64,000 nucleotides of DNA from Pectinatus cerevisiiphilus (GCF_004341685.1 NZ_SMAA01000012.1:1-64000); one strand, 5' to 3'. Positions 8,391 to 17,166 are shown, counted from the first letter of the stretch. The notes: a model not told the origin generated them from the sequence alone. Program-made: numbers and translations.

Positions 8391-9209
8391 ATGAAAAAAT
8401 TAACTAAAAGCGACTTTTTCTGGACGTTTGTCCGTTCAAACTTACTACAGGGCTCCTGGAATATGGAACGTATGCAGGCCTTAGGATTTTGCTTTGGGAT
8501 GATTCCTATCATCAAAAGATTATACAAAGGTGATGAACGCAAACAAGCCTTAAAAAGACATCTTGAATTTTATAATACACATCCTTTTGTAACGGCACCA
8601 ATCATTGGTGTAGTTACAGCATTAGAAGAACAAAAAGCAAATGGTAAAGACATCCAGGACGGTGTTATAAACGGCCTTAAAGTTGGGATGATGGGACCTT
8701 TGGCTGGTGTCGGTGATCCTATATTCTGGGGAACGGTACGTCCTATAACAGCTTCATTAGGTGCTTCTTTCGCATTAGGCGGAAGCTTATTCGGCCCTAT
8801 ATTGTTCTTTGTCTTATTTAACTTGATTCGTCTTCTCGTGCGTTGGTATGGTATCAAATATGGTTATGAAAAAGGTACTGATGTCATTGCTGATGTTGCT
8901 GGCAATGCCCTGCAAAAAATTACTGAAGGTGCATCAATTTTAGGACTTTTTGTTATGGGTGCATTAGTTAATAAGTGGACTTCGGTACATGTCCCTATTG
9001 TTATTTCTACTATCCAAAAACAGGATGGTACTGTGGCTGTGACAACAGTGCAAACCATTTTGGATCAGTTGATGCCAGGGCTCATACCGCTTCTTTTGAC
9101 CTTCCTGTGCATTAAGCTCATGAAGAATAAAGTCAACCCGATATGGATTATTTTCGGTTTGTTTGCCGTTGGTATCCTCGGTTATTGGACTGGTATCCTA
9201 GGCATGTAA
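8391..9209 (+). CDS. PTS mannose-family EIID membrane component
   Basis: Second membrane subunit of the PTS permease, 272 aa. It starts MKKLTKSDFFWTFVRSNLL and contains the family signatures QGSWNMERMQALGF and GVGDPIFWGT, with hydrophobic segments in the C-terminal half. The frame is open from 8367, but the ATG at 8391 follows AAAGGAGG at the correct distance, and the upstream codons overlap the EIIC end. This is the last gene of the PTS operon; a strong terminator follows. Confidence 0.93.
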   Translation: MKKLTKSDFFWTFVRSNLLQGSWNMERMQALGFCFGMIPIIKRLYKGDERKQALKRHLEFYNTHPFVTAPIIGVVTALEEQKANGKDIQDGVINGLKVGMMGPLAGVGDPIFWGTVRPITASLGASFALGGSLFGPILFFVLFNLIRLLVRWYGIKYGYEKGTDVIADVAGNALQKITEGASILGLFVMGALVNKWTSVHVPIVISTIQKQDGTVAVTTVQTILDQLMPGLIPLLLTFLCIKLMKNKVNPIWIIFGLFAVGILGYWTGILGM

Positions 9210-9285
9210 TTTGTCGTTAACCCTAAACACTATACCTATAGTGTTATATTAAAATAATATTGCAAAGCATAATCCCTGCTTAACA

Positions 9286-9336
9286 AAAATGGTTTTGTTG
9301 AAATGATCTTAAAAATTCAGCAAAACCATTTTTTAT
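9286..9336. terminator. Bidirectional terminator between the PTS and TonB operons
   Basis: Stem AAAATGGTTTTG with CAAAACCATTTT, extended by five more pairs inside, and T-runs on both strands. It serves the EIID gene on the plus strand and tonB on the minus strand. Confidence 0.82.
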
Positions 9337-9355
9337 TTGACATACTGTATCGCCA

Positions 9356-10144
9356 TTAGCCGTTCATCTTAAAATAAAAAGTTTGGCTTATACGACAGCT
9401 GACAGGCTGTCCTTTTTCATTTTGGGCAGGGGAAAAAGTCCATTGACGGGCGGCAGACAAGGCTGCTTCATCGAAAGCTTCGCCACCAGAAGAAGAAACA
9501 ACCGATACTGTTTCGACTTGTCCCGAGCCATCTACGAGAAAGCTTATCGTTACTATTCCTTCAACACCGGAAGAACGCATGGTATACGGATAAGAAGGTT
9601 TAGGAGCATTCAGCGGAACAGGCAGGACCACCGCTTGGCGTGCGGTGGCATCATCTGTTTCAGCGGAATCACCTTCACCGGCTTTGCCATCATTTCCTTG
9701 ACCATTTCCCGCTCCGTGACTTTTACCATCGTTAGTGCCGGAGCCACTGCTGGCAGATGCTCTTTTTCCAGCACTGCTTTCTCCATTAGATATTTTAGCA
9801 GCAGTACTTTTATTTTTCCCTGAGAAACTGTTCTCATCAACAATTTTATGTTTATTGTCAGTCATTTTGGTAGCAGTTTGGTCATTGTTATTTTCTGTAT
9901 CGGTTGAATCGTTTTCATCCTGGCTGAATAAAATATCATCTGATGCATTATTTAAAGATCCTGTGTCGCCCGATTCACCGCCACTTGCTGTACTAATATT
10001 GGCTACATAGATTTCGGTATTAGGTTCTTGCACATTTTTACTTATATTAGAAAAAATACCATTATACGCTATTATAAGGAAAAAAATGATATGGATTCCT
10101 AGAGAGACCAGCCATCCTGTCCGATAATAATTAAAGTTTTCCAT
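9356..10144 (-). CDS. tonB: TonB-family energy-transducing protein
   Basis: Inner-membrane anchored protein that transmits proton-motive energy to outer-membrane receptors. One hydrophobic segment lies near residues 12-30. A long linker rich in Gly, Ser, Asp and Asn spans the periplasm (about 50-175). The C-terminal TonB domain (about 180-262) shows YPYTMRSSGVEGIVTISFLV and ends FYFKMNG. The linker lacks the usual Pro-Glu/Pro-Lys repeats. The ATG at 10144 is chosen because GGGAG precedes it; the longer frame from 10213 runs into the upstream gene. It is the last gene of the receptor/ABC operon. No exbB or exbD is in the window. Confidence 0.88.
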   Translation of the reverse strand: MENFNYYRTGWLVSLGIHIIFFLIIAYNGIFSNISKNVQEPNTEIYVANISTASGGESGDTGSLNNASDDILFSQDENDSTDTENNNDQTATKMTDNKHKIVDENSFSGKNKSTAAKISNGESSAGKRASASSGSGTNDGKSHGAGNGQGNDGKAGEGDSAETDDATARQAVVLPVPLNAPKPSYPYTMRSSGVEGIVTISFLVDGSGQVETVSVVSSSGGEAFDEAALSAARQWTFSPAQNEKGQPVSCRISQTFYFKMNG

Positions 10145-10199
10145 AATAATACTCCCGCTGGAAATACCGTATATTGATTTTAATGAATATGGCAGAAGA

Positions 10200-11264
10200 T
10201 TAAGGGTGTTCACCGTGTAAAATTTTTATTACATCTTCATTTGTGAGGTCTGTCCAAAGAAATTGCTTATAAAAATTTTTAACTTCATGCGGTAAATCAA
10301 GATCTTTGTATAGATCAGGATGGAATAATTGGGCTGCCCACTGAATCTGCAAAGCTTCTTCAATGCCATAGCGATCCCAGGCGAAACCACCACGTGGATT
10401 GATGTATACTTTGCCATTTTTTACAGCGGTTACATTTGCTAGCGGTGTGCTTTGTAATATATCATCCGGGTTGCAGGCAGCGTCAAGGATAATTATATCC
10501 GGATTCCATTTTATTATCTGTTCATTTGATATAGGCTGCATATTACCTTTTATTTCTGAAGCTGCATTTATACCACCGGCTGTAGTTATCCAAGTATCAA
10601 TGATCGTCTGTCTGCCATCTGCTTTTAATGGATCTATCGATTGCAAATGCAATACCTTTGGTTTATCATTTTCTGCAATTTGTGCGGTGATATCTTTTAT
10701 CCAATTCAATTTTTCGTTGAGATAAGAATTATAGGCAGCAGCGCGGTTAATGGCATCACCGCCCATTATATCCGCAGTCAGGGTTATAGCCTTTTCCATA
10801 TCGTCATAGTTATCGAAATAACAATTTACGAGGGGAATATGTACAGAGGCTAATTTATTCCTGTTTTTATCAGTGGAATCGAAGACTACATCGGGTTTAC
10901 GTGCCAGCAAGGCTTCTAAATTAAAATCATCCCCAAACGTAGATAGTGCATTATTCATTTTCGGGGCGATTTTATAAAGCCATGGGAAGTCTTTTTGCTG
11001 CATATGCGTAGCAACCATCCCATCTGCATGGTCAAGCATCACCAAAACTTCATTATGCGCATACCAGCCAACTGCATATTTTTTTATATTAGTCGGTATT
11101 TGCACCTGCTGTCCTGTCATATCTGTAATGGTACGCATAGTTTCTGGTGTGCTATCCGTTGCAGAGCTGTTATTAAGAATACTTTTGCAGCCAATAATAC
11201 TTATTGCCAGACCTATGGCAATGAGTATTATAATTATTTTTCTTATAAATTTTATATTACGCAT
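10200..11264 (-). CDS. FecB/BtuF-type ABC substrate-binding lipoprotein
   Basis: Periplasmic binding protein for a metal-chelate or cofactor importer, 354 aa. The N-terminus is a lipoprotein signal: basic start, hydrophobic run, then IIGC with Cys26 as lipidation site. The mature part begins with the class III pattern (ITDMTGQQVQIP, then KYAVGW) and contains LEALLARKPDVVF and WNPDIIILD, both typical of the FecB/BtuF fold. A region reading AWDRYGIEEALQIQWAAQLF near residue 310 resembles metal/siderophore-type members. It follows the ATPase gene by 3 bases. The ligand is not readable; ferric siderophore, haem, nickel or a corrinoid are all possible. Confidence 0.85.
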   Translation of the reverse strand: MRNIKFIRKIIIILIAIGLAISIIGCKSILNNSSATDSTPETMRTITDMTGQQVQIPTNIKKYAVGWYAHNEVLVMLDHADGMVATHMQQKDFPWLYKIAPKMNNALSTFGDDFNLEALLARKPDVVFDSTDKNRNKLASVHIPLVNCYFDNYDDMEKAITLTADIMGGDAINRAAAYNSYLNEKLNWIKDITAQIAENDKPKVLHLQSIDPLKADGRQTIIDTWITTAGGINAASEIKGNMQPISNEQIIKWNPDIIILDAACNPDDILQSTPLANVTAVKNGKVYINPRGGFAWDRYGIEEALQIQWAAQLFHPDLYKDLDLPHEVKNFYKQFLWTDLTNEDVIKILHGEHP

Positions 11265-11267
11265 AAT

Positions 11268-12053
11268 TTATTCTCCCATCATCGGGACACATGTTTTTAG
11301 GATACTTCCATCATCATTCTTTTGGGTAATAACTTTAATAGCGGCACCGTATGCTCTTTGTAAGTTATGTTCTGTCAATACATCTGCTGCTTTGCCAATC
11401 TCCGGTTCTGCATTCTTATAAAAAAGTATTACCTTAACTTCACATAAAAATGCCTGGTCGGGAAGATGCGTGGTAAATAGTACACTGATGCCGCATTTCG
11501 CCAAATGCTTTATTATCTTTAATATGCGTATTTGATTGCCAAAGTCCAAGTTTGAAGTTGGTTCATCCATAATTAAAAACATCGGTTTTTGTACTAATGC
11601 TCGGGCAATCATGACGATCTGCTGTTCACCACCGCTTAAATTATTAAAGATTTTATGTCGTAAAGATTCTATGTTTAATACTTTGAGTGTTTCTTCGGCA
11701 ATCTGCATATCTTTGTAACCAGGATGGGCAAAGATACCTAAATGGGAAAGACGACCTAAGATAATGACATCTTCCACAGACAAGGAAAATGAATGCTGGT
11801 TTATCTGCGGCACATAACCTATACGGCTGGCAATGTATTTTCGCGGCAGGGATAAAATGTTTCTATCATCTAGGGAAACTATACCGTTCAGCGGTTTTAA
11901 AAAGCCCATAATCGTTCTTAATAAAGTCGTTTTCCCTACTCCGTTTGGACCGAGTAGGGAAATTACTTCTCCTGATGTGACTGTGAAATTCATATTTTTT
12001 ACTACGCTGTTATGGGCATAGCCGCAGGAAAGATTCTTTATAGTGAGTTCTAT
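11268..12053 (-). CDS. FecE/BtuD-type ABC ATPase with a non-standard start
   Basis: ATP-binding subunit of the metal-chelate importer. Walker A is GPNGVGKTT, the signature is LSGGEQQ, Walker B is FLIMDEPTS, and the switch His lies in FTTHLPDQ. The first ATG (11993) would remove the first beta strand and the A-loop Tyr. The frame stays open upstream and encodes ELTIKNLSCGYAHNSVVKN, a normal N-terminus for this family, but no ATG, GTG or TTG occurs there before a stop. The most likely start is ATA (12053-12051), overlapping the permease TAG just as ATG overlaps TGA in coupled genes; ATC (12056) or ATT (12059) are alternatives. Family call firm, start uncertain. Confidence 0.85.
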   Translation of the reverse strand: MELTIKNLSCGYAHNSVVKNMNFTVTSGEVISLLGPNGVGKTTLLRTIMGFLKPLNGIVSLDDRNILSLPRKYIASRIGYVPQINQHSFSLSVEDVIILGRLSHLGIFAHPGYKDMQIAEETLKVLNIESLRHKIFNNLSGGEQQIVMIARALVQKPMFLIMDEPTSNLDFGNQIRILKIIKHLAKCGISVLFTTHLPDQAFLCEVKVILFYKNAEPEIGKAADVLTEHNLQRAYGAAIKVITQKNDDGSILKTCVPMMGE

Positions 12054-13081
12054 GATAATCGCCCCCGAAAACTATATAACATCAAAATGAAAAATGGAGC
12101 CCCTATTATTGAAGTTATAATACTTATGGGAATTTCTGAAGCAACAATGGAACGAGCCGCATCATCGGCTAAAAGTAAAAAAGCTGCACCTAGAATACAA
12201 GAATTAATGAGTACGATCCGGTTATCCGCACCGCTTAGCAGGCGTGCCAGATGGGGAATAACCAGACCAACCCAGCCAATTATTCCTGCTATAGCCACCG
12301 AGCTTGCTGTTAAAATGGTTGCACAGATAATGGTGATTAGCTGTAACATAGTTGCGTTTACACCTAGAGCCAAAGCTTCTTCAGAGCCAAACATCAATGC
12401 ATTTAAACGCCAGCGCAATAAAAATAAAGGTATCGCCCCGATACAAAACATAATAAAGAAAAAATCCAAATCACTGTAAGTGATATTATTCAACCCGCCC
12501 ATAAGCCAAAAAACAATGTCAGGCAATTTGCCATCAGGATCGGCCGTGTATTTAATTATGGAAATAAAAGCCTGGAATAATGTAGAAACAACAATACCCG
12601 TCAAAATAAGGGCTATGGTAGAGCTGCCACTGTTAATAAAATTGCCTATTAGATAGGTGATGAGCACGGCAGCCATTCCGGCTATAAAGGCCATAAGCTG
12701 TATTTCCATCATATTGAAATTGAATAATAAGCCTAAGGCAGCACCAAAGCCAGCACCTGCCGACGCACCTAAAAGATCCGGTGAAGCCATTGGGTTGCGA
12801 AATATGCTTTGGTAGGAGGTACCGGCTATTGATAGGGCGGCGCCTATGCCCATTGCTGCTAGGATGCGTGGCATACGAACTTCGAAAATAATGGTTGCTG
12901 CTGAGCTGCTTTCGCCTGAATATGAGCCGCTTGTTCCTTCCCATAATAAATGCAGCAGATTATTCAATGACAAATCATAACTGCCAACTAAAAAAGATAA
13001 TAAAAAAGAACCGAGCAGGATGCTGCCGAATATTAAATAGATGATTTTATTATTATGATGCTTTGTATTTTGCATTCTCAT
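12050..13081 (-). CDS. FecCD-family ABC transporter permease
   Basis: Inner-membrane permease of the metal-chelate importer, 343 aa with about ten hydrophobic segments. Family motifs are visible: RMPRILAAMGIGAALSIAG near residue 70, NPMASPDLLGASAGAGFG near 95, and GIIGWVGLVIPHLARLLSG near 260, the last being the loop that contacts the ATPase. The frame is open to 13153, but the ATG at 13081 follows AGGAG at a normal distance. It lies 71 bases after the receptor gene and overlaps the ATPase start. Confidence 0.92.
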   Translation of the reverse strand: MRMQNTKHHNNKIIYLIFGSILLGSFLLSFLVGSYDLSLNNLLHLLWEGTSGSYSGESSSAATIIFEVRMPRILAAMGIGAALSIAGTSYQSIFRNPMASPDLLGASAGAGFGAALGLLFNFNMMEIQLMAFIAGMAAVLITYLIGNFINSGSSTIALILTGIVVSTLFQAFISIIKYTADPDGKLPDIVFWLMGGLNNITYSDLDFFFIMFCIGAIPLFLLRWRLNALMFGSEEALALGVNATMLQLITIICATILTASSVAIAGIIGWVGLVIPHLARLLSGADNRIVLINSCILGAAFLLLADDAARSIVASEIPISIITSIIGAPFFILMLYSFRGRLS

Positions 13082-13152
13082 ATAATAACTACTCCTGAAA
13101 ATTATGCTGCATATATTGGGGCAATATGTGCGGTTTATATAAAATAAGTCCA

Positions 13153-15282
13153 TTAAAAATTATAATCAAACTGGATACCGTATACAGCGCCTTCATTATA
13201 CCAATATCCTTTTACAGCTCCTGTAAAATCCGGTCTGTCAACATCACGGTGGTTGGTAGCATAATGCTGGTTCGTTATATTATCGCCAAATATAGAAACG
13301 GTAAGATTATCATTGATCTTTTTACTTAGACTGGCATTCAGCGTAGTGAAATCACCTACATTTGTGGTATCCGTAAGCGCGTTTTTAAAATTGCCGACAT
13401 GCAGTAAAGATAAAGACCCTGAATAATCACCTTTATCATACATAAGGGAAGCCGTGTACTGGGAATGGGGCACAAGTGCCGAGCTGGGATTATTACCGGC
13501 AGTAAAATAGGTATAGCCTGTATTGTAACTGAGATATTTATTTATCATACCGTGTAGTGATAACTCCAAGCCTTTGCGTTTTACATCGCTTTGGGCATAT
13601 GTAGTATATGAATCTATAGCAGATTTTGCTGCATTGCCATTGACATCAATACCTTGTTGGACGGCACTTTTGTCATTTTTAATATCATAATAAAAACCTG
13701 TGAGGGAGGCATTGAAAGCAGGGGTATAATGCGCTGTAACGCCAATTTCGTATTTAAGACGTTTATCGTCAGCAAACTTTGCATTGAGATCGGGGACATG
13801 TTTTCCGTTAACTAGCCGGTCACCTACGATATAACTGTTGGGCGGTGTTTCTGTGTAAGAAGTACGTGCAAATAATTCGTATGTGTCATTGGCCTGATAG
13901 GCAGCGCCTAGGGCAATGCTTTTTGCCGAACCCAGCCATTCATCGTGGATACGTTTTGGATTGCTTCCGGCACCGCTGTATTTTTGTGCGCTGTCGGTTA
14001 CGTGATGGCGGTCTATACGCATGGCTCCATCCCAGGTTAATTTTTTACCAACTTTTTGTTGATATGATGCATAAGCACTATATATTTGTTCATCAAATGG
14101 GCCAAAGCCATAAAAATAAATTGCGCCTTCTGGTGATTTCCATTTCAATGCTTGCAGGCCTATTTTTGTGACAGAATTTTTAGTCTGCCAGGCTTGCCAC
14201 AAATTTCCTTCGTATACACTTTCGTCTTCTTGGTTATATTCATCCGTAAAAACCTTTCCGGTGGTATTATTCATGATGCCATTATGTTTTGCTACGAAAA
14301 GGCCATTTAATTTATTGTAATTTAAGGAAAGTCCGGTAGTAGAACCGTTAGACCAGTGTTTATAAAATGTATATCCTAAGATAGCAGCTTTTACTGGATC
14401 ATATTTAGCTACATAATCAGGATCGGCGATTACACTTGTACTGCCACGGACAAATCCCATTTGTGATCCGGACATGCCGTCATTATAATAAAAAGAAAGT
14501 TCATTATCGGTAGTTTTAGATTCTTTACCTATTTTAAATAAGGCAGCATTGTAAGCATAATCATTATTCCAACCGCTTTTACCGGCAGAGCTTTTATGTG
14601 CGTAGGCAAAATCATAAGAAAGTCCATTAGCATCTTTATCACCAATATGTATGCTTTGTCCGTTAGTCGAAAAATTACCTGTAGAAATAGAAAGATTTCT
14701 CGTTTGCTTGGTAGATTTCAGGGTTTTAATGACTACAAAACCTTGGTTCGGTGCGCCGGTAGGACTCTTAAAGGCTTCTATCGGTCCCATTGTAAGAATA
14801 GTCGAATCTCGCACAATCGCTATTGAATCGATCATTGATACAGGCAGGTTACTGAGCATTCCCCTTGCCTGCTGTGAATAGACGATATAGGAACCATCTA
14901 TAATGAGGCCTAGATTGTCACCGCCTCTGTCCTGCAACGTTTCCCGCACCTTTACTCCTTGATACGTATAACTTATGCCCATGGCTCTTTGCAGGATATC
15001 TAGGACTGAGTGGGGATGCATCCTTTCTATTTGCTCATGTGTTATTACCTCTGTACCAGCTTTGGAGCTTTCGGGTATAGATAACCTACTGTAGGCAGGT
15101 TCTTTGTAGTCACTTCCGTCGTGGTATGCTGCGTTGTCCTTGTTTTCTTTTTCGCCGACGATTGTCTGCGCAGGCAGTTCTACCTGCGTAACAGACTCTG
15201 GACTATCCGCATAAACAGTACCGCCTATTGATAATGATATTCCCAGCATTAATGGCAACAGCTTGCGATTTACATCCTTCAC
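13153..15282 (-). CDS. TonB-dependent outer-membrane receptor
   Basis: Outer-membrane gated porin that imports a scarce ligand using TonB energy, 709 aa. A signal peptide of about 26 residues ends VYA. A plug domain follows (about 60-180) with EVITHEQIERMHPHSVLDIL and the YVGVKVR-like segment TYQGVKVRETLQDRGG. The rest is a beta-barrel with alternating aromatic strands, ending in an aromatic C-terminus (GIQFDYNF), as required for BAM insertion. The GTG at 15282 follows GGGGGAG; the longer frame from a TTG at 15297 overlaps that site. It is the first gene of the receptor/permease/ATPase/lipoprotein/TonB unit. Its presence shows the cell has an outer membrane. The ligand is unknown. Confidence 0.92.
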   Translation of the reverse strand: MKDVNRKLLPLMLGISLSIGGTVYADSPESVTQVELPAQTIVGEKENKDNAAYHDGSDYKEPAYSRLSIPESSKAGTEVITHEQIERMHPHSVLDILQRAMGISYTYQGVKVRETLQDRGGDNLGLIIDGSYIVYSQQARGMLSNLPVSMIDSIAIVRDSTILTMGPIEAFKSPTGAPNQGFVVIKTLKSTKQTRNLSISTGNFSTNGQSIHIGDKDANGLSYDFAYAHKSSAGKSGWNNDYAYNAALFKIGKESKTTDNELSFYYNDGMSGSQMGFVRGSTSVIADPDYVAKYDPVKAAILGYTFYKHWSNGSTTGLSLNYNKLNGLFVAKHNGIMNNTTGKVFTDEYNQEDESVYEGNLWQAWQTKNSVTKIGLQALKWKSPEGAIYFYGFGPFDEQIYSAYASYQQKVGKKLTWDGAMRIDRHHVTDSAQKYSGAGSNPKRIHDEWLGSAKSIALGAAYQANDTYELFARTSYTETPPNSYIVGDRLVNGKHVPDLNAKFADDKRLKYEIGVTAHYTPAFNASLTGFYYDIKNDKSAVQQGIDVNGNAAKSAIDSYTTYAQSDVKRKGLELSLHGMINKYLSYNTGYTYFTAGNNPSSALVPHSQYTASLMYDKGDYSGSLSLLHVGNFKNALTDTTNVGDFTTLNASLSKKINDNLTVSIFGDNITNQHYATNHRDVDRPDFTGAVKGYWYNEGAVYGIQFDYNF

Positions 15283-15300
15283 TCTAATCTCCCCCAATGT

Positions 15301-15342
15301 AAATAATAAAAAAGAAGCCTATTATTGTTGATAGGCTTCTTT
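15301..15342 (-). terminator. Terminator-like hairpin in the receptor mRNA leader
   Basis: A perfect 12-bp stem, AAAGAAGCCTAT with ATAGGCTTCTTT, has an 8-base loop and is followed on the minus strand by a T-run. It lies between the promoter (15354-15382) and the ribosome-binding site of the receptor gene, so it may attenuate transcription of the operon. Confidence 0.7.
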
Positions 15343-15353
15343 GCTTGTTTTTT

Positions 15354-15382
15354 ATAATAGAATTTTACTTAATTTATGTCAA
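15354..15382 (-). promoter_or_regulatory. Sigma-A promoter of the TonB-receptor operon
   Basis: On the minus strand TTGACA (15377-15382) and TATTAT (15354-15359) are separated by exactly 17 bases. The predicted start of transcription near 15347 is only a few bases before the hairpin at 15311-15342. No clear Fur box was recognised. Confidence 0.75.
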
Positions 15383-15695
15383 TTTATACAAATTAAATAA
15401 ATCCTTATAAATTACTAGTAAAAAATACTTTTTAGAGAGAAAAAAATGTTTTTTATATATAAATAGACTAAATATAAACCAATAGGTAAAAATTTGTTAA
15501 TTGTATAACTAATTTATATAATTGACTAAAAATTTTAATATCATTAAAATAATTAACAGTAATTGTTTTCTTTACGTATTTTCTAATTTTATAAATAAAT
15601 ATCTTATTTTCCTTATTTTTAAGTGATAAAAGATATATAATTGATTATACACTAATTTGTAGATGTTAATATGTTAATTTTAAGGAGGCTTTTTT
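15383..15695. other. AT-rich divergent intergenic region
   Basis: Very AT-rich with many stops in all frames. It must hold the promoter of the flavoprotein gene at 15696, but no near-consensus pair stands out. No cobalamin riboswitch core (B12 box) is seen. The last bases hold the AAGGAGG site of the next gene. Confidence 0.5.
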
Positions 15696-16244
15696 GTGTT
15701 AGTAGAAGAAAACCCGTTTCAGGGAAAGCATATCATTTTTGGCATAAGCGGTGGTAATGCTGTTTGGCAAAGTGTAGAAACAGTTACACAGCTGACTAAA
15801 CTTGGTGCTGATGTGCATGTAGTAATGACAGAAAATGCCATGAAATTTGTTTCACCTATAAGCTTTCAGCGAGCTTCAGGCAATAAAGTGGAAACGGATA
15901 TGTGGGAAAAGTTGACAGATATGAGTTCAACGCATGTACCTTTATCTAAATTGGCAGATTTTGCTATAATAGCACCGGCAACAGCCAATATTATCAGTAA
16001 GATAGCCGGTGCTATTGCTGATGATACCTTGACGACCATGTTGCTGGCATGCAGTGTCCCTATCTTTATAGCACCATGCATGAATCCTGTCATGTATAAA
16101 AATCCTATTATGCAGGAAAATATTACCCGCTTAAAGAAATATGCAGACCATTATAAATTTATAGAACCAGATAATGGCAAGCCATGTGGTAAAATACTTG
16201 CACCACAGGAAATAATAGAGGCTGTTAAAATGGAAATAAAATAA
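15696..16244 (+). CDS. CoaC-like flavoprotein (PPC decarboxylase family)
   Basis: A 182-aa FMN-binding protein of the HFCD family, which includes phosphopantothenoylcysteine decarboxylase (CoaC, the N-half of Dfp), EpiD and UbiX-like enzymes. The phosphate-binding start (FGISGGNAVW), the segment IIAPATANIISKIAGAIADD and the substrate-clamp motif, here APCMNPVMYKNP in place of PAMN..MY, are all seen. The usual CoaB synthetase half is missing, so it is a stand-alone domain. The GTG follows AAGGAGG. It stands alone between two divergent or convergent minus-strand units, which gives no hint of its substrate. It may be CoaC or a decarboxylase for another cysteine-containing compound. Confidence 0.8.
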   Translation: MLVEENPFQGKHIIFGISGGNAVWQSVETVTQLTKLGADVHVVMTENAMKFVSPISFQRASGNKVETDMWEKLTDMSSTHVPLSKLADFAIIAPATANIISKIAGAIADDTLTTMLLACSVPIFIAPCMNPVMYKNPIMQENITRLKKYADHYKFIEPDNGKPCGKILAPQEIIEAVKMEIK

Positions 16245-16277
16245 TGCCCTCCAATATATTTTTGATATTGCAGGGCA
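16245..16277. terminator. Hairpin between convergent genes
   Basis: TGCCCT-C-CAATAT pairs with ATATTG-C-AGGGCA around a 7-base loop, directly after the flavoprotein stop. The T-tract is weak on both strands, so termination is probable rather than certain. Confidence 0.5.
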
Positions 16278-16301
16278 CTAAAATAAAAAAGCTAATGACT
16301 T

Positions 16302-17030
16302 TTATTTATTCGCCGGGAATAATAAATCCTTATCAGCAAAGCGGACTGCCGCTTCTGCTAAAACAGCTGTCGCATCGATCGCGGGGCGGTCTATATTGAA
16401 CATTGTAAAGGCAACTGGTAATTCTGTGCAGCCTAAAATTAACTTTTCTGCTCCATTTGCTGCCAGTTCATCCATTGCTGCGTAAAAACCGGTTGTATCT
16501 ATATCCTTGCGCCCAGCTTTGACACCTTTATAAATAATGTCCATAACACTTTTCTGGTGTACGGGGGAGGGGGTAACCACTTTTATTCCTAATTTTTCTA
16601 ACATATTGTGGTAGACTCTGGATTTTATGGTACCGTCTGTAGCCAAGAGCCCAGCTGTTTTAACATTTTGCTGTTTAAGGCGATGGGCAGTTTCTTCCGG
16701 CATATTTAAAAGAGGAACATGCAAAAAGGGAACAATTTTATTGTAAAAATAGTGTGCTGTGTTGCAGGGCATAATCAATACATCAGCGCCCATACCTTCC
16801 AACAGGACACCGCTTCTGACAATCTCAGGAACAGGATCTGCACCGCCGTGCAGGATGGCTGCCGTCCTATCGGGAATGTTTGTATTATTGTCTATGCAAA
16901 CACGTATATATTCTTGGTCATTGGCAGCATTTGTTTTTTCAATAATTTTCTTAAATAAGTCACATGTGGCTAAAGGTCCCATGCCACCTATTATGCCAAT
17001 GGTTTTTCTTGCTTTTTTTTCATTAGACAT
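16302..17030 (-). CDS. Aspartate/glutamate racemase-family protein
   Basis: A 242-aa cofactor-independent amino-acid racemase of the Asp/Glu/hydantoin racemase family. It starts with IGIIGGMGPLATCDLF. The two catalytic cysteines lie in MPCNTAHYFY (about residue 88) and LGCTELP (about 200), the pattern of aspartate racemases. It probably makes D-aspartate or another D-amino acid for the cell wall or for turnover. The ATG has AGGTG upstream. It is a single transcription unit next to the amino-acid ABC importer, though not in its operon. Confidence 0.87.
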   Translation of the reverse strand: MSNEKKARKTIGIIGGMGPLATCDLFKKIIEKTNAANDQEYIRVCIDNNTNIPDRTAAILHGGADPVPEIVRSGVLLEGMGADVLIMPCNTAHYFYNKIVPFLHVPLLNMPEETAHRLKQQNVKTAGLLATDGTIKSRVYHNMLEKLGIKVVTPSPVHQKSVMDIIYKGVKAGRKDIDTTGFYAAMDELAANGAEKLILGCTELPVAFTMFNIDRPAIDATAVLAEAAVRFADKDLLFPANK

Positions 17031-17166
17031 TTTATTTCACACCTTTGTTGAATTTACTGCTTATCTTTATTATAAAAGAGCGTTATGATAAAATCAAATG
17101 CATATATATGTGCTTTTTAGTGAGTGATCTATAAAGTACAGGATATATCCGTAAATATGGGACAGC

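Noticed and set aside
9383-9823. Long plus-strand frame opposite tonB
   Set aside because: It is the complement of the Gly/Ser-rich linker and TonB domain; composition bias explains its length.
15298-15695. Possible cobalamin riboswitch before the TonB receptor
   Set aside because: The region is AT-rich and short, and no B12-box core or long conserved structure is seen; only a simple terminator-like hairpin is present.
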